From contig JAFKAC010000078.1 in the NCBI GenBank assembly GCA_025766275.1, positions 186,001 to 250,000 on the forward strand: DNA of 64,000 nt, in the 5' to 3' direction. This document shows, one piece after another, positions 53,133-63,454 of this stretch. Source of the stretch: Lactarius indigo. Taxonomy: Eukaryota > Basidiomycota > Agaricomycetes > Russulales > Russulaceae. How positions within the stretch are numbered: position 1 is the first letter of the stretch; each line of letters opens with the position of its first letter. Position numbers and translations under genes: made by a program. The notes under the pieces are model-generated. The model was not told the DNA's origin and searched no databases. It saw nothing but the letters and a program-made list of their open reading frames with translations.

Positions 53133-53733
53133 TGTTGATAAGTGACCCTTGTGCACTTAGCGGCTCATACAGACCAGACTTACAGATATGGACTGCTGTA
53201 GAATAACTAGGACCGCTTTAGATTAGATTTGATCTGTACAATCTCAGACTCCTTTATCTATGACATCATATACAATGACATCATATGGACATATCCAGAC
53301 TATTCATTGTATTACATCTTCTTGTATCTTTCTTTGTTCTCCTTTAGCTCTATCCTTATTATGATGTCACTATGATATCACTTACTTCTGGACTCTCCTT
53401 GTTCTTTCTGTCCTTGTTCTCAGTTGTCCATTTGTAGAACAATAACTACCTTGTAGTACGTGACTTGTGTTACATCCCTTGTATAGTGTCACTCCCAGAA
53501 AGTGTATAAGTAGAGTACCATGTATGCTCCTGGTCCACATCAGTTCTTGCTGTTTGTGTGCCAGGTAAGCTCCCTTCCTCCCAATGTAAAATCAGTTCTC
53601 ACTGTTTGTGTGCCAGACACCCTTTGCTTCACCTGCAAGATATCTCTGTCAACTGCTTCCCTGTGCTTTCATATCTCACCACAGTACTCCCTGTTCCACT
53701 GTGAGTATGATTCTCTAGCCATGCTGTTCATCA
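53133..53733 (+). mobile_element. 5' LTR of Copia-H (LTR-E)
   Basis: TGTTGATAAGTGACCC...CTGTTCATCA, 601 bp. The bases before it are GGTTG, close to the GGTTT and GGTGG of the solo copies. Confidence 0.88.
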
Positions 53734-53745
53734 GGTTATGGGCCC
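53734..53745 (+). promoter_or_regulatory. Copia-H primer binding site, half initiator tRNA-Met type
   Basis: GGTTATGGGCCC follows the LTR directly, the same 12 bases as in Copia-1 and Copia-2, although the LTRs are unrelated. Confidence 0.8.
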
Positions 53746-54290
53746 TGGTGCCCTAGCCACTCCACTTGACTGGTCACTGTCTTCCTAGGAGGACACACCA
53801 GGCTAAGGTCTGTCTGGGGCCTTACCAGCCTTGCCCAAGGCAGAGAGCAGTGGGGCACCACTTGTCTCTGCTGAGGAACCTCCTGTACATGTACTGCCCA
53901 GTAGTCCTACTTTCACCCCTACTGTTTTCCTAGCCCCTTGGGAAAGGATTCAGTAAAGCCACTTGTGGCAATGAGGCAACCAACAGGCCGAGGAGGCTGA
54001 GGTAGACAGCCTTGGGCTCTGAAAGCATTTCCTTCACCTTCCCCCTGACGCAAACCATTTGAGCTGTGTCCTAGACACATCCTGGCTGGCAGCCGGCTCA
54101 TGGTATGGCAAAGGGATTCTCCCAACCTGGGCCTAGCCCATGTATCACTGGCACACTATCAGGAGGCAGGACGTGTTAGCGTTCTGGCCTTACAGAATCA
54201 CAGACAGGAGTGGTATCCCCCCTCTATCTTTGTCTTGCAACTATGAAGCACTGTCGCTGACTGCTCCTTGGCGATAGATAAATCATCCCA

Positions 54291-56554
54291 ATGTCTGGTT
54301 CATCTACTACTGCTGCCAGTGCTGGTGCTCCTCCCAGCCCCACTGGTGGCTCTGCAGCACTTCCAGCTGCCTCTGGATCCACAGCTTCTGGGCAACTCTC
54401 AAATGCCCACACCACAACCTTCAGCATGCCATCTGGCATCCACCTGACACAGTTTGACGGCACTAGTTGGAACAAATGGTCTGGTACCATTGAGGCCATC
54501 CTTATGCTGCATGAAGCTGAGGATGTGTTTCTCCTAGATACACCCCCATCTGGCATCACCGCCGATGAGTGGGACTCAATCCAGTGTCATTCCAAGGTGT
54601 ACCTCCACCTTTACCTCAAGCTGGATGTCTACTCGCTTGTGGCAGATAACACTGCCTACCCCATGTTCAAACATAAATGGGCCAAGCTTCAGGATGTGTA
54701 TGGAGGTGCTTTGGGCAGCACCACCATCTTTAACTTGTGGATCCAAATCACTCAAGCCCGCCTCAACGACTCTGCGCCCATGGCCTCACAGTTGGCCAAG
54801 CTCAATGAGCTTAGGGTTGCCCTTTCCAATGCACAGATGGGTGCCACTGACACTCAATTCTGTCTCATTCTCCTCCACACACTACTGCCCTCCTATGAGG
54901 TGTTGGCCTCTACCATCCTTGCCAATGGGGCACCGTCCACACTCAAGCACACTGAGATCATAGCGCACATATTGTTGGAAGAAGCTCACCATGCTGGGCC
55001 CTCTGGCTCCTCCCTCAACAAGGTGGCTCCTGTCAAGTCGATGGGCAAGAAGGGCAAGAAGGACCATTCCGGTCTAACTTGCCACTATTGCAACAAAAAG
55101 GGCCATATCAAGCCTGATTGCAGGAAGAGGAAGAAGGATGAGGCTGACTGCAAAGGAGAAGGAGAAAGCAGGCAACAAGGCTGCCAATAGTCATGTCCTA
55201 GTACCTACCACCACCTCCATTACAGAGGTCATAGAGCCCAAGATAGATTGGGCCTCTGAATCAATTGGTGTTGCCTTGTATGCTGCCTCATGTGTGTGTT
55301 GGATGATGGACAGTGGTGCCACACACCACATTACCCCACACCGGTCTGACTTCAAGGACTATACCCCAACTAAAGGCACTGTACGCCTAGGGGATAAGTC
55401 CACCATAGGCCAAGTGGGTGTCGGGTCTGTTGTCTTTACAATGAGCCAGGGTATCCCTATCACCCTTAGCAATGTGCTACACCTACCACAGGTGAAGACA
55501 TGCTTCTTGTCGATGCGCACCCTAGCACAAAAGGGTGCTGAGATCACCTTTGACAGTGGCTCATCTAAAATATCTGTCAACCAAAAGTGTGTGGCCAAAG
55601 GCTACCTTGAGGACAACCTGTACTGGTTGGACACAGCCAGTGTCAGCCTCAATGCCCACACAAAATCAAGTGCTGTGTTACGCCACTACAGGGGCGTGGG
55701 GTACGACCTGTACCAAGTCAGTCAAACAACAGTAGCGCAAGCTCTAAGGCTCGGCTTCAGTAGAATGGTGCACAAGGATCACAAGGACTGATGGTCACTT
55801 GGATCGTAGAGGAGGTGCTAAGACTCGAAGGTCTAGCGAAGGCGAAGGGGGTTCTTGAGACAAGGGAAGCACGAAGGCGTTCTGCGTTAGACGAGTGTAG
55901 CTATTACACAAGAAGTCTAGTCTACCGTACAAGCTAGGTAGGGCTAGGTTTAAATAGATGATGGCTAGTGAAGCGGTCACAAACAGATGGCGCCATCGCC
56001 AGTCTGGGAACAATGGATGGGACATAAGAGGAACAAAGGGACGTTGTACTGAGAACAAAGGCAAATCACGCGGGATCGCGCGTGATTGGGAACACAACAG
56101 GAAACTAGCACATGTCAAACTTTATCAGAAGGGAGCATTGATAAGTAGGGCGCGCGATAGTAACCGGGTAATCGTAAAGTCCGCATAATCGTACAGGGCT
56201 CGTATAGTATTGGGAAGGGAACAGTGATGTAAGAAAGAACGAGTCCAGGGAAAATTGTAACATGCTGCCACACTTGATATCTGGCATCAACACATGGGAC
56301 ACATCTCCTCTGTGGCTGCTAAAAGCGCATGGTCCCTCTGCCACTACTGGCATGGACATAGATAGCTCCACCATGGCCCACACAGTCTGCTGTGGGTGCG
56401 AGATGGGTAAATCCACTCACCAACCCTTTTCTGCATCCTCCAACAAAAGGACAACTCATCAATTTGAGATTGTGCACAGTGACCTCGCCAGTCCTATGCA
56501 AACTCAGTCCCTGCAAGGCTCGACGTACACAGCCACCTTCATAGACGACCACAC
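54291..56554 (+). pseudogene. Copia-H Gag-Pol fragment
   Basis: ATG at 54291 starts a serine/alanine-rich head, then a copia Gag (FDGTSWNKWSGTIEAILMLH; FNLWIQITQARLNDSAPMAS) and the knuckle CHYCNKKGHIKPDC. A +1 shift near 55146 leads to the protease DSGATHHITPH and a segment ending YLEDNLYWLDTASVS. After LTR-I the frame resumes at IWHQHMGHISSVAAKS (GAG-pre-integrase), CCGCEMGKSTHQPF and the integrase start EIVHSDLASPMQ, ending at ATFIDDH. About one third of a normal polyprotein is present, with a frameshift, so it is dead. Confidence 0.9.
55676..56262 (-). mobile_element. solo LTR-I
   Basis: TGTTACGCCACTACAGGGGC...AAATTGTAACA, 587 bp, perfect TGCTG duplication (55671-55675 and 56263-56267). 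On the minus strand CTATTTAAACCTAGCC is a TATA box. The internal region of this family is not in the window. Confidence 0.9.
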
Positions 56555-57064
56555 TGTAACGCTGTCACGACGTCAGCTCGACTTGAGCTCGATAGAGGTG
56601 GTAACAACTTAGCGAATAGTCACAACAGGCACAAAGGCCCGTGTCTCTGTCTTGGTGAATACACGAAGGTACACTTGACAGAGGATCGACTCCAAGAGAG
56701 GTCTAAGACGCGAACTTATAAGGAAGCAAGAGAAAGGAGAGAGAGAGAGAAGTGACGATTCAAGAAGACCAAGATGGTGTATCTTGGTCTTCGTAGACTA
56801 TCTTAAATACAAGTCGAGCAGGCTTTCAAGCGCTGCTATGAGTCACAGTAATGTAGCGTCCAACGTATCGCAGAAACATCGCAAACCCTAATACTACTAG
56901 TACCAGTACTAGTATTGAGTCATCCAGGTACTGCTCGGTCAGCTATCGTATCCAATCGCCTATCGTACTACCGTATCTCCTAAGTCCGCGACTAATCTAC
57001 CTTACTGCCATAGTCGCAACCGGTACAGTAAGGGTCTGAGTCGTATACAGGCAGAAACGTGACA
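56555..57064 (-). mobile_element. chimeric LTR-A3 joining Copia-H to Gypsy-B1
   Basis: TGTAACGCTGTCACG...GAAACGTGACA, 510 bp. The left flank is CACAC within copia integrase; the right flank is TGTTT within gypsy RT. No shared duplication. Confidence 0.85.
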
Positions 57065-58024
57065 TGTTTTGAAGGCTGCCTTCCACTGGTCTTCTTCTTT
57101 TATGTGAATGTTATGGTACCCCCATCTAATGTCGAACTTTGAGAACAGTGTTTTCCCATTTAAGTTGGTTAAGATGTTGGAGATGAGAGGTAGTGGGTAG
57201 GTGTCTTTTATTGTCCAAGTGTTTAAGGGTCTGTAGTCGAGGATGGGACGCAACCCTCCGTCTGTTTTCTTTCTAAAGAAGAAGGAGGAAGCATAAGGGG
57301 AGCTTCCTTCATAGATGTATCCTTTTGCTATGTTTTCGTCAAGATATGCCTTTAGCTCCTTGTCTTCTTCTGGAGTCAAGGGGTAAATTTTGCAATTGAT
57401 CTTGTTAGGCTGCATCTGGACGCAGTGTGATGGGATGGTCTTCTTCTCTTTCTGGGGGAAAGCGCTGTGCTTCTTCGTCTGAGAACACTTTGTTGTGGCG
57501 CTGGTATTCTTCTGGGATTGTGGTTTCTTTTACTGGGTCAAAGGTTGTTTTAGTTGTTGCTGTTTTTGCTTCTTGGTGTCGCTTTCTTCAGAAGCTGGTA
57601 CCCTCCTGTCAGGATGGTGACTGCTTCTCCTTTCAGCTCTTGTTTCTTCCAGTCTATGTCTGGGTTTTCGTGTTCAAACCAGGGGTATCCGAAGATCATT
57701 CTGTCTTCCCCTAGGCTGGTTACAAAAAACTGGAAAGGGGTTTCTTCCTCTCCTGTTTTTATCCATAACTGGCATGTTTCCGTCATGGTGCCATCTTTGT
57801 TTAGCGATCCATCTACGTTCCGGACCAATCTGGGTGGTTTCAAAGGAGTGGTTCCTAGCCCAAGTTTTTGGATTAGGTTTTGGTCGATTAGGTTGTCTGT
57901 TGCACCTGCTGTCCAGCAGCACATTTATGCGAGCTTCTTTGTAGTAAAGGCGAACGAGGACTTTGATTGTCATAGCACTATCTCGAACACTATACATTGA
58001 ATTGGCCTCCCTGTCAGCTCTCAC
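57065..58024 (-). pseudogene. Gypsy-B1 Pol start: protease and partial RT
   Basis: In the -1 frame relative to Gag: YYKEARINVLLDS, then a one-base shift into AGATDNLIDQNLI (protease active-site region DSGAT-like) and FGYPWFEHENPDIDW. A separate frame gives RT: YPLTPEEDKELKAYLDEN, YASSFFFRKKTDGGLRPILD, FDIRWGYHNIHI, ending at QWKAAFKT where LTR-A3 begins. The catalytic YxDD and everything beyond are lost. Confidence 0.85.
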
Positions 58025-59713
58025 AGGTCAGCATCGCAAAAATCCTGATCTAAGGCATAGTAACGTCTCTTTTCATCCTCAGTCATGCCTTGGACAAGTG
58101 CATGGGCTTGTCGGACTTTGTCTTCCGTTGTGGTAGCGGCCACCAATGAGGTGCTTGCTTCTGGGGTGTATGGGGGTGCAGTGTCCGCTTCCTGGGTGTC
58201 TGTGGCTCTGGCTTTGGTTTGGTTGGTGGTGTTTTGTCGTTGACAGTTCTTAGCCATGTGTCCTTGCTGTCTGCACTTGAAGCAGTGGCCTTCTTTCATG
58301 AGGGCTTTCTTTTCTTCTTCGGTAAGCTTCTTAAAGGGGGTGGAGGTGGTGGCATCTACATCCATCGCATTTGGGTCTCGCTTTGGTCATCCTTGGTGGA
58401 CATTCTGGGTTGGTCCTGGGTTTCTATTCCCTGGTCTGGCTTTTAGCAGCTTCCAGCGTTGATGTTCTGCTCTGGCAGCGGTTTGCCACTCGTCCATGGT
58501 GTTTGGGATAGTGGTTTGCATGAGGCAAGTGCGATACAGTCCTGTGGGTAGTCCTCTTTTGAAGAATTCCACTGTTCCAGGGGCATCTCTTGCCCATCCT
58601 GCTATTCCTGCAAGGTGTTCGAAGTTGAGGATGTAACTGTCCAATGCTCCCCCCTGCATCATCAGACTGATGAGTTTCTGATACGCTCTTTCTTTGTTTA
58701 GAGTGTTGGTCCAGTCTCTGTCGAAGGTGTCGAGAAAACCATCCCAAAGGTCTTTGCTGTTTTTGGTGAGGGCTTTGGTGGGGTCTGCTAGTGCCGCTTC
58801 CATGTCATCTTCGGTTTGGTTGACCCACAGTTGTACACCAGGTCCTTTGAACATTGTAAGGGCGAATAGTACTCGTGCATAAGGTTCTTTGATGAGCTCA
58901 TTCTCGCTATTTAACTTGATGTATCGTAGTAGTTCTCTTTTGAACTGACCACTCTCTGTTCTATCTCTGGTGAACGAAGTAGGGGGTGCTCCTTTGAGTC
59001 CTCCTGAGCTCGTTGTTGGTGTTCCTCCTGTTCCGGTGCTTGAGCCTGGTACCTGTGCCAGTGCCTGTGGTGTTTATAGCTGACATGACAAGTGTTGGCT
59101 GTGGTGTGATGGGGATCTGGGGTGGTTCAACTGGGAAAGGCAATCTGATTGGTGGTAGTGGGGCTGGGAATCCTTCTTCTGCTGGGGATGGTTCTATCCA
59201 AATAGGGATAGTGGGGCTGGCTTGTGACGAAGCTTGTGTGGGTACTGTGATGTCTAAGCGATGTTCTGAGGAGTGAGATAGTTCTGAGTGTGATTCTGCT
59301 TCGTCTGAGCTGGGTTCTTCTGATGATGAGTCTTGTTGTAGTCCGTATGTTCCCCTAGTGTTTCTTGGTGCTGAGGATGATTGTTGTGTGGGTGTTTCTG
59401 GGTTCTGTTCGTCTTCTTTGTTCCACCAGCCTAGTCCTTCAGCAAATCTGTGTGGTGTGATGTTTATGGCTCTGGTATGGTATGTGTTCTGAAAGTATCG
59501 GAGGATGTACCAGTTGTTGTTGATGAATTCCACTGGTCTGAGTTCGCCTTTGATGAGGCACTTGTAACAAGGTGGTCTGCCTGGTGTTGTGGCCCAGCAG
59601 GCTCCTCTTCCTAGTTGACTGCTTTTAACGTGGTGTGGGAGGTCGTCTTGTGTTCTGGTTGTGACTGGGGTCCAATCGTTGTCTGATTCAAAGGTGACAC
59701 TGATGCTAGCCAC
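58021..59713 (-). pseudogene. Gypsy-B1 Gag
   Basis: Starts at GTG (59713-59711, AATCGTGGCT). The N-terminal domain (FINNNWYILRYFQNTYHTRA, GLGWWNKEDEQNPE) is followed by an acidic/serine linker. A one-base shift near 59000 leads to the capsid (FKRELLRYIKLNSENELI, SYILNFEHLAGIAGWA). A TGA at 58387-58389 stands before RDPNAMDVD and the knuckle CFKCRQQGHMAKNC. Gag ends at 58021 after a GAT TTT T site (58044-58038). The layout is parallel to Gypsy-D. Confidence 0.87.
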
Positions 59714-59921
59714 GATTGTGGTCTGTTCTGGGCGCTGATTTGTGTAAGGGGATGGCTGAAGCGGCCTCTTGTGTCAGGAAGGATCCGTCGCCCAGCTATG
59801 CTGTCGTTTCTGGGTTCTGTGGAGTGTCTGGTTGTTGGCTGATGCGTCCTCTTGGATCGTCGCCCACTCTGCTGTGTGGCAGTAGTGTCTTGGGTGTGTT
59901 GGGAGTTGTAGACTTGGCTTA

Positions 59922-60451
59922 TGTTATGCCCTAGCAGGGGCGTGGGTTCTAGAGGTTTCAAATCACACAAGTATCAAGCAAAGACCTCTGTTGTCTTATT
60001 GCTATGAAATACAAGTGGCAAAAGTGTGGCACAAGGTGCAACACTACTCTGTAACTGTAGGACTCCTCGTCCGAAGTGTCTGACACTTCTCTACACTTGA
60101 TCTTGCTAGTGCACAGAGTATAACAGGTGTGACACGTTGATATAGTTCAACTGCAAAGACTTCAAAGTGTCCGGGTTAGGGACTGAGGTAGGGGATGTAC
60201 AAGAAGAGGGGGATAAGGTGAGGTCACACCAAAATACGGAGGCAAGGTTGCTAGATTGCAAACGAAGCCAAGTCTGGCTTCCTATGGTCTACAGTACAGG
60301 TTTATATAGGGCGAGGTTCCAAACAACATGAACACAGGCCCACACAGGAGCAAAGAAACTAGATGGAGTAAGGAGACATTTGGATCAAGGCAAACAACGC
60401 CACTAACAGTAGTAGCTCTGTAACTGAGGTCCGAAGTGTCGGATCATAACA
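59922..60451 (-). mobile_element. 5' LTR of Gypsy-B1 (LTR-B with a deletion of about 50 bp)
   Basis: TGTTATGCCCTAGCAGGGGC...GGATCATAACA on the plus strand. It lacks about 50 bp near its U3 end that other LTR-B copies keep (the region reading ACCTTGTTACCAAAGGAGC). The TATATAGGGCGAGG promoter word is slightly changed. Confidence 0.88.
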
Positions 60452-61336
60452 AAGGTGACCAAATGTGACCCAATTCAGCAAGCAATTGGAACTCCTCTTT
60501 AGGCACAAAATGGCACCTTTGGCACAGGGAACTTTTATGGCATGTGAGGACTGACTTGCATTGCCACTTTTGCCAAATGCCAACCACTCCACCTGCTGCT
60601 AGTCTGCTGCCACAGTGACAAAGTGTGACCAAAAGTTGCAGAGGTGGTACTCATTGCTCCACATTGAATGGATTCAGAAACAAATAAATAAAAATATGAT
60701 TCTGGTGGGATATAAACATATCTATTACTATGTGCAGAATGAAGTAGCTACAATGTGTTGTTGAAGCTACAAAAAAAGATTACCATTTTTTTGCAGAGGT
60801 GTGGGAATGATAGTATGTCAGTAGGAACGTAACATCTCACCTCTGTAGGCCTTAAGATGAATATGGAGTGCCAGAAGCAGCCAATATGTGGTATTGTTGG
60901 TAGAGATGATGCTCAGATGCTAGCCATGTTAGCAGGTCTAGTGGGATGACAATATACAGGGAGAAACAAATCAAGGTCTAGAATTTATAAGGTAAGCTAG
61001 ATGGTATTCAGCAAAGACAAGTATGACTCTTATCTCTGCTAGGATAACTACTTAATTATGGGGTTGTAACTAGAGTGCCTAGTTTATACAGAGGGACTGC
61101 TACATATTTAGAAAGGAGAAGAAAGGGAAGAGAGGAGTAGAGTGAAGAGGAAGTACTATACTTAAGTGGGGGAGGAAGAAATTTCCATGTGAGAATGCTA
61201 TATGATCATAGCACTTGTCATTGTGATTCCATATTGCTTAATGCTGGCTACCAGAGACTAGCTTCCTATAGTGTCTTTAGGTTTCAGGCTTACATGCACC
61301 ACTTCTTCTGCTCAGTGTTTTCCCTCTTGTGTATTC
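60452..61336. other. intergenic, no gene seen
   Basis: AT-rich sequence between the two head-to-head Gypsy-B copies. Only short frames. Confidence 0.5.
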
Positions 61337-62312
61337 TGGACTGGTGTCCACCTTTTGTGTTCTATAGAAAAATAAGGTCTATATTGGTGGCTGGTGAGAA
61401 ACACCTGTCAAGAGGACCTTCAAAGCTTCTTTGGCAAAACATACAGTATCTAGACTAGTGTTCACCTTCTGTGCTCTATAGAAAAATAAGGCCTATATTG
61501 GTGGTGTTGATAAGTGACCCTTGCGCACTTAGTGGCTCTAACGGACTGGACTTACAGATATGGACTGCTGTAGATTAATTAGGACCGCTTTAGATTAGAT
61601 TTGATTTGATCTGTACAATCTAGGACTTCTATGACATCACTGTACAATGACATCATATGGACTACTCCGGACTCTTCATTGTACTCCTTCCTTTGTTCTC
61701 TTTCTAGCGTTATCTTTATTGTGATGTCACTATGATATCATCTTAGTCTGGACTCTCTTTGTTTTGCGCTCCTTGTTCGCCATTAGCACACTCCTTTGTC
61801 CCACATGTAGAACAACGTCCCCTGTATTGTGTGACCCTATGTTACTTCTCTTGTAGTAGTGTCACTCCTCTGTATAGTATAAGTAGTAGGCTTGTACGCT
61901 CCTGGTCCACATCAGTTCCTCACTGCTCTGTGTGCCAGACACTCTTACTTTACTTGCCTGACAACTCCCTGTTGCTGCTTCAAGCACTCTCTGCATATCT
62001 CACCACAGTCACCTTTGCCACTGTGAGTATGCTCTCTATTTGTGCTGTTCATCAGGTGGCCTATGAGAAATACCCGTCAAGAGGACCTCCAAAAGCTTCT
62101 TTAGCAAGATATGCAGCATCTGAACTGGTGTTCACCTTCTGTGCTCTATAGAAAAGTATTGGCACCTTGTGAGAAATACCTGTTGCGAGGACCTCCAAAG
62201 CTTCTTTGACAAGATATACAGTGTCTGGACTGGTGTTCACCTTCTGTTCTCTATGGAAAAATAAGGTCTGTATTGGCAGCCTGTGAGAAATACCTGTTGC
62301 AAAGACCTCCAA
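61337..62312. repeat. tandem repeat of about 112 bp, four units, split by LTR-E
   Basis: Units share GTTCACCTTCTGTGCTCTAT, AGAAAAATAAGGTCTATATT and GAGAAATACCTGTCAAGAGG. The second boundary is interrupted by the solo LTR-E at 61505-62054. Confidence 0.8.
61505..62054 (+). mobile_element. solo LTR-E
   Basis: TGTTGATAAGTGACCC...GCTGTTCATCA, 550 bp, perfect GGTGG duplication (61500-61504 and 62055-62059). Confidence 0.92.
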
Positions 62313-62665
62313 AAGCTCATCCCTCCTTTCTCCTCTACCACCACCTTCCACTTTGGGTGTTGGCCTTACCTACCTCTGAATACATTGTGCACGACAGCAA
62401 ACCCACCTGGTGTCCTTGCAACTGCTGTCTAGCCTAGAGCTTTATGGAGCTGTCCCAGAATTGTTTTGACGCACTGAGGGAACTGTCCCCCTCTCCAATG
62501 CTACATGAGGCTCTGCCTCCTCCCCCCTTTCATACCACACTCGACCAGTTGGCCATGGAGGCAGCCACTAGCAAGGTCTATGTCCCCACCTCTGATGCCC
62601 CACTCCCAGTGGTGGACAGTCTGAATAATTCAACCCCCACCCTCACCATTGCCAGCCCCCCAGCT
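62313..62665 (+). other. possible copia-like coding fragment
   Basis: A frame from 62444 (MELSQNCFDALRELSPSPML; DQLAMEAATSKVYVPTSDAP) looks protein-like and runs into the LTR. It resembles a proline-rich linker of a copia polyprotein, but the match is too weak to call. Confidence 0.3.
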
Positions 62666-63246
62666 TGTTATGATCCGACGCTTCGGACCTCAGTCACAGT
62701 ATGTCTCTACCCTGCCTTTCCCCTTCTGTACTATACCTTGTTACCAAAGGAGCTACTATTACTAGTGGCGTTGTTTCTTTTGATCTGAACTCCTGCTTGC
62801 TCCGTTTAGTCTCTTTGATATTGTGTGGACTTGTGTTCATGTTGTTTGGAACCCTATCCTATGTAAACCTGTACCATAGACCGTAGGAAGCCAGACTTGG
62901 CTTCGTTTGCAATCTAGCAACCTTGCCTCCGTACTTTGGTGTGACTTCGCCTTATTCCCCTCTTCTTGTGCATCCCCTACCTCAGTCCCTAACCAGGACA
63001 CTTTGAAGTCTTTGCAGTTGAACTATATCAATGCGTCACACCTGTTATACTCTGTGCACTAGCAAGATCAAGTGTAGAGAAGTGTCAGACACTTCGGACG
63101 AGGAGTCCTACATTACAGAGTAGTGTTGCACCTTGTGCCACACTTTTGCCACTTGTATTTCATAGCAATAAGACAACAGAGGTCTTTGCTTGATACTTGT
63201 GTGATTTGAAACCTCTAGAACCCACAGCCCCTGCTAGGGCATAACA
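62666..63246 (+). mobile_element. 5' LTR of Gypsy-B2 (LTR-B, 581 bp)
   Basis: TGTTATGATCCGACGC...GGGCATAACA. The TATA box of other copies reads CTATGTAAACC here, a single transition. Confidence 0.9.
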
Positions 63247-63454
63247 TAAGCCAAGTCTACAACTCCCAACACACCCAAGACACTACTGCCACACAGCAGA
63301 GTGGGCGACGATCCAAGAGGACGCATCAGCCAACAACCAGACACTCCACAGAACCCAGAAACGACAGCATAGCTGGGCGACGGATCCTTCCTGACACAAG
63401 AGGCCGCTTCAGCCATCCCCTTACACAAATCAGCGCCCAGAACAGACCACAATC

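Larger units (their letters stand above)
53133..56554 (+). mobile_element. Copia-H: 5' part of a Ty1/copia element, truncated
   Basis: 5' LTR-E, half-tRNA-Met primer site, a 545-bp leader, gag, knuckle, protease, GAG-pre-integrase and the first part of integrase. Solo LTR-I interrupts it (55676-56262), and the element is cut off at 56555 by LTR-A3. RT, RNase H and the 3' LTR are missing. Confidence 0.9.
57065..60451 (-). mobile_element. Gypsy-B1: 5' part of a chromovirus-type gypsy element, truncated
   Basis: Minus-strand order: 5' LTR-B (59922-60451), self-primer site, leader, gag, knuckle, protease, start of RT. It is cut at 57065 inside RT by LTR-A3. Frameshifts in gag and protease. Confidence 0.9.

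Noticed and set aside
53133..53733. Solo LTR-E with a duplication GGTTG/GGTTA
   Set aside because: The bases after it are the copia primer site GGTTATGGGCCC followed by a gag-pol leader, so it is the 5' LTR of Copia-H and the match is accidental.
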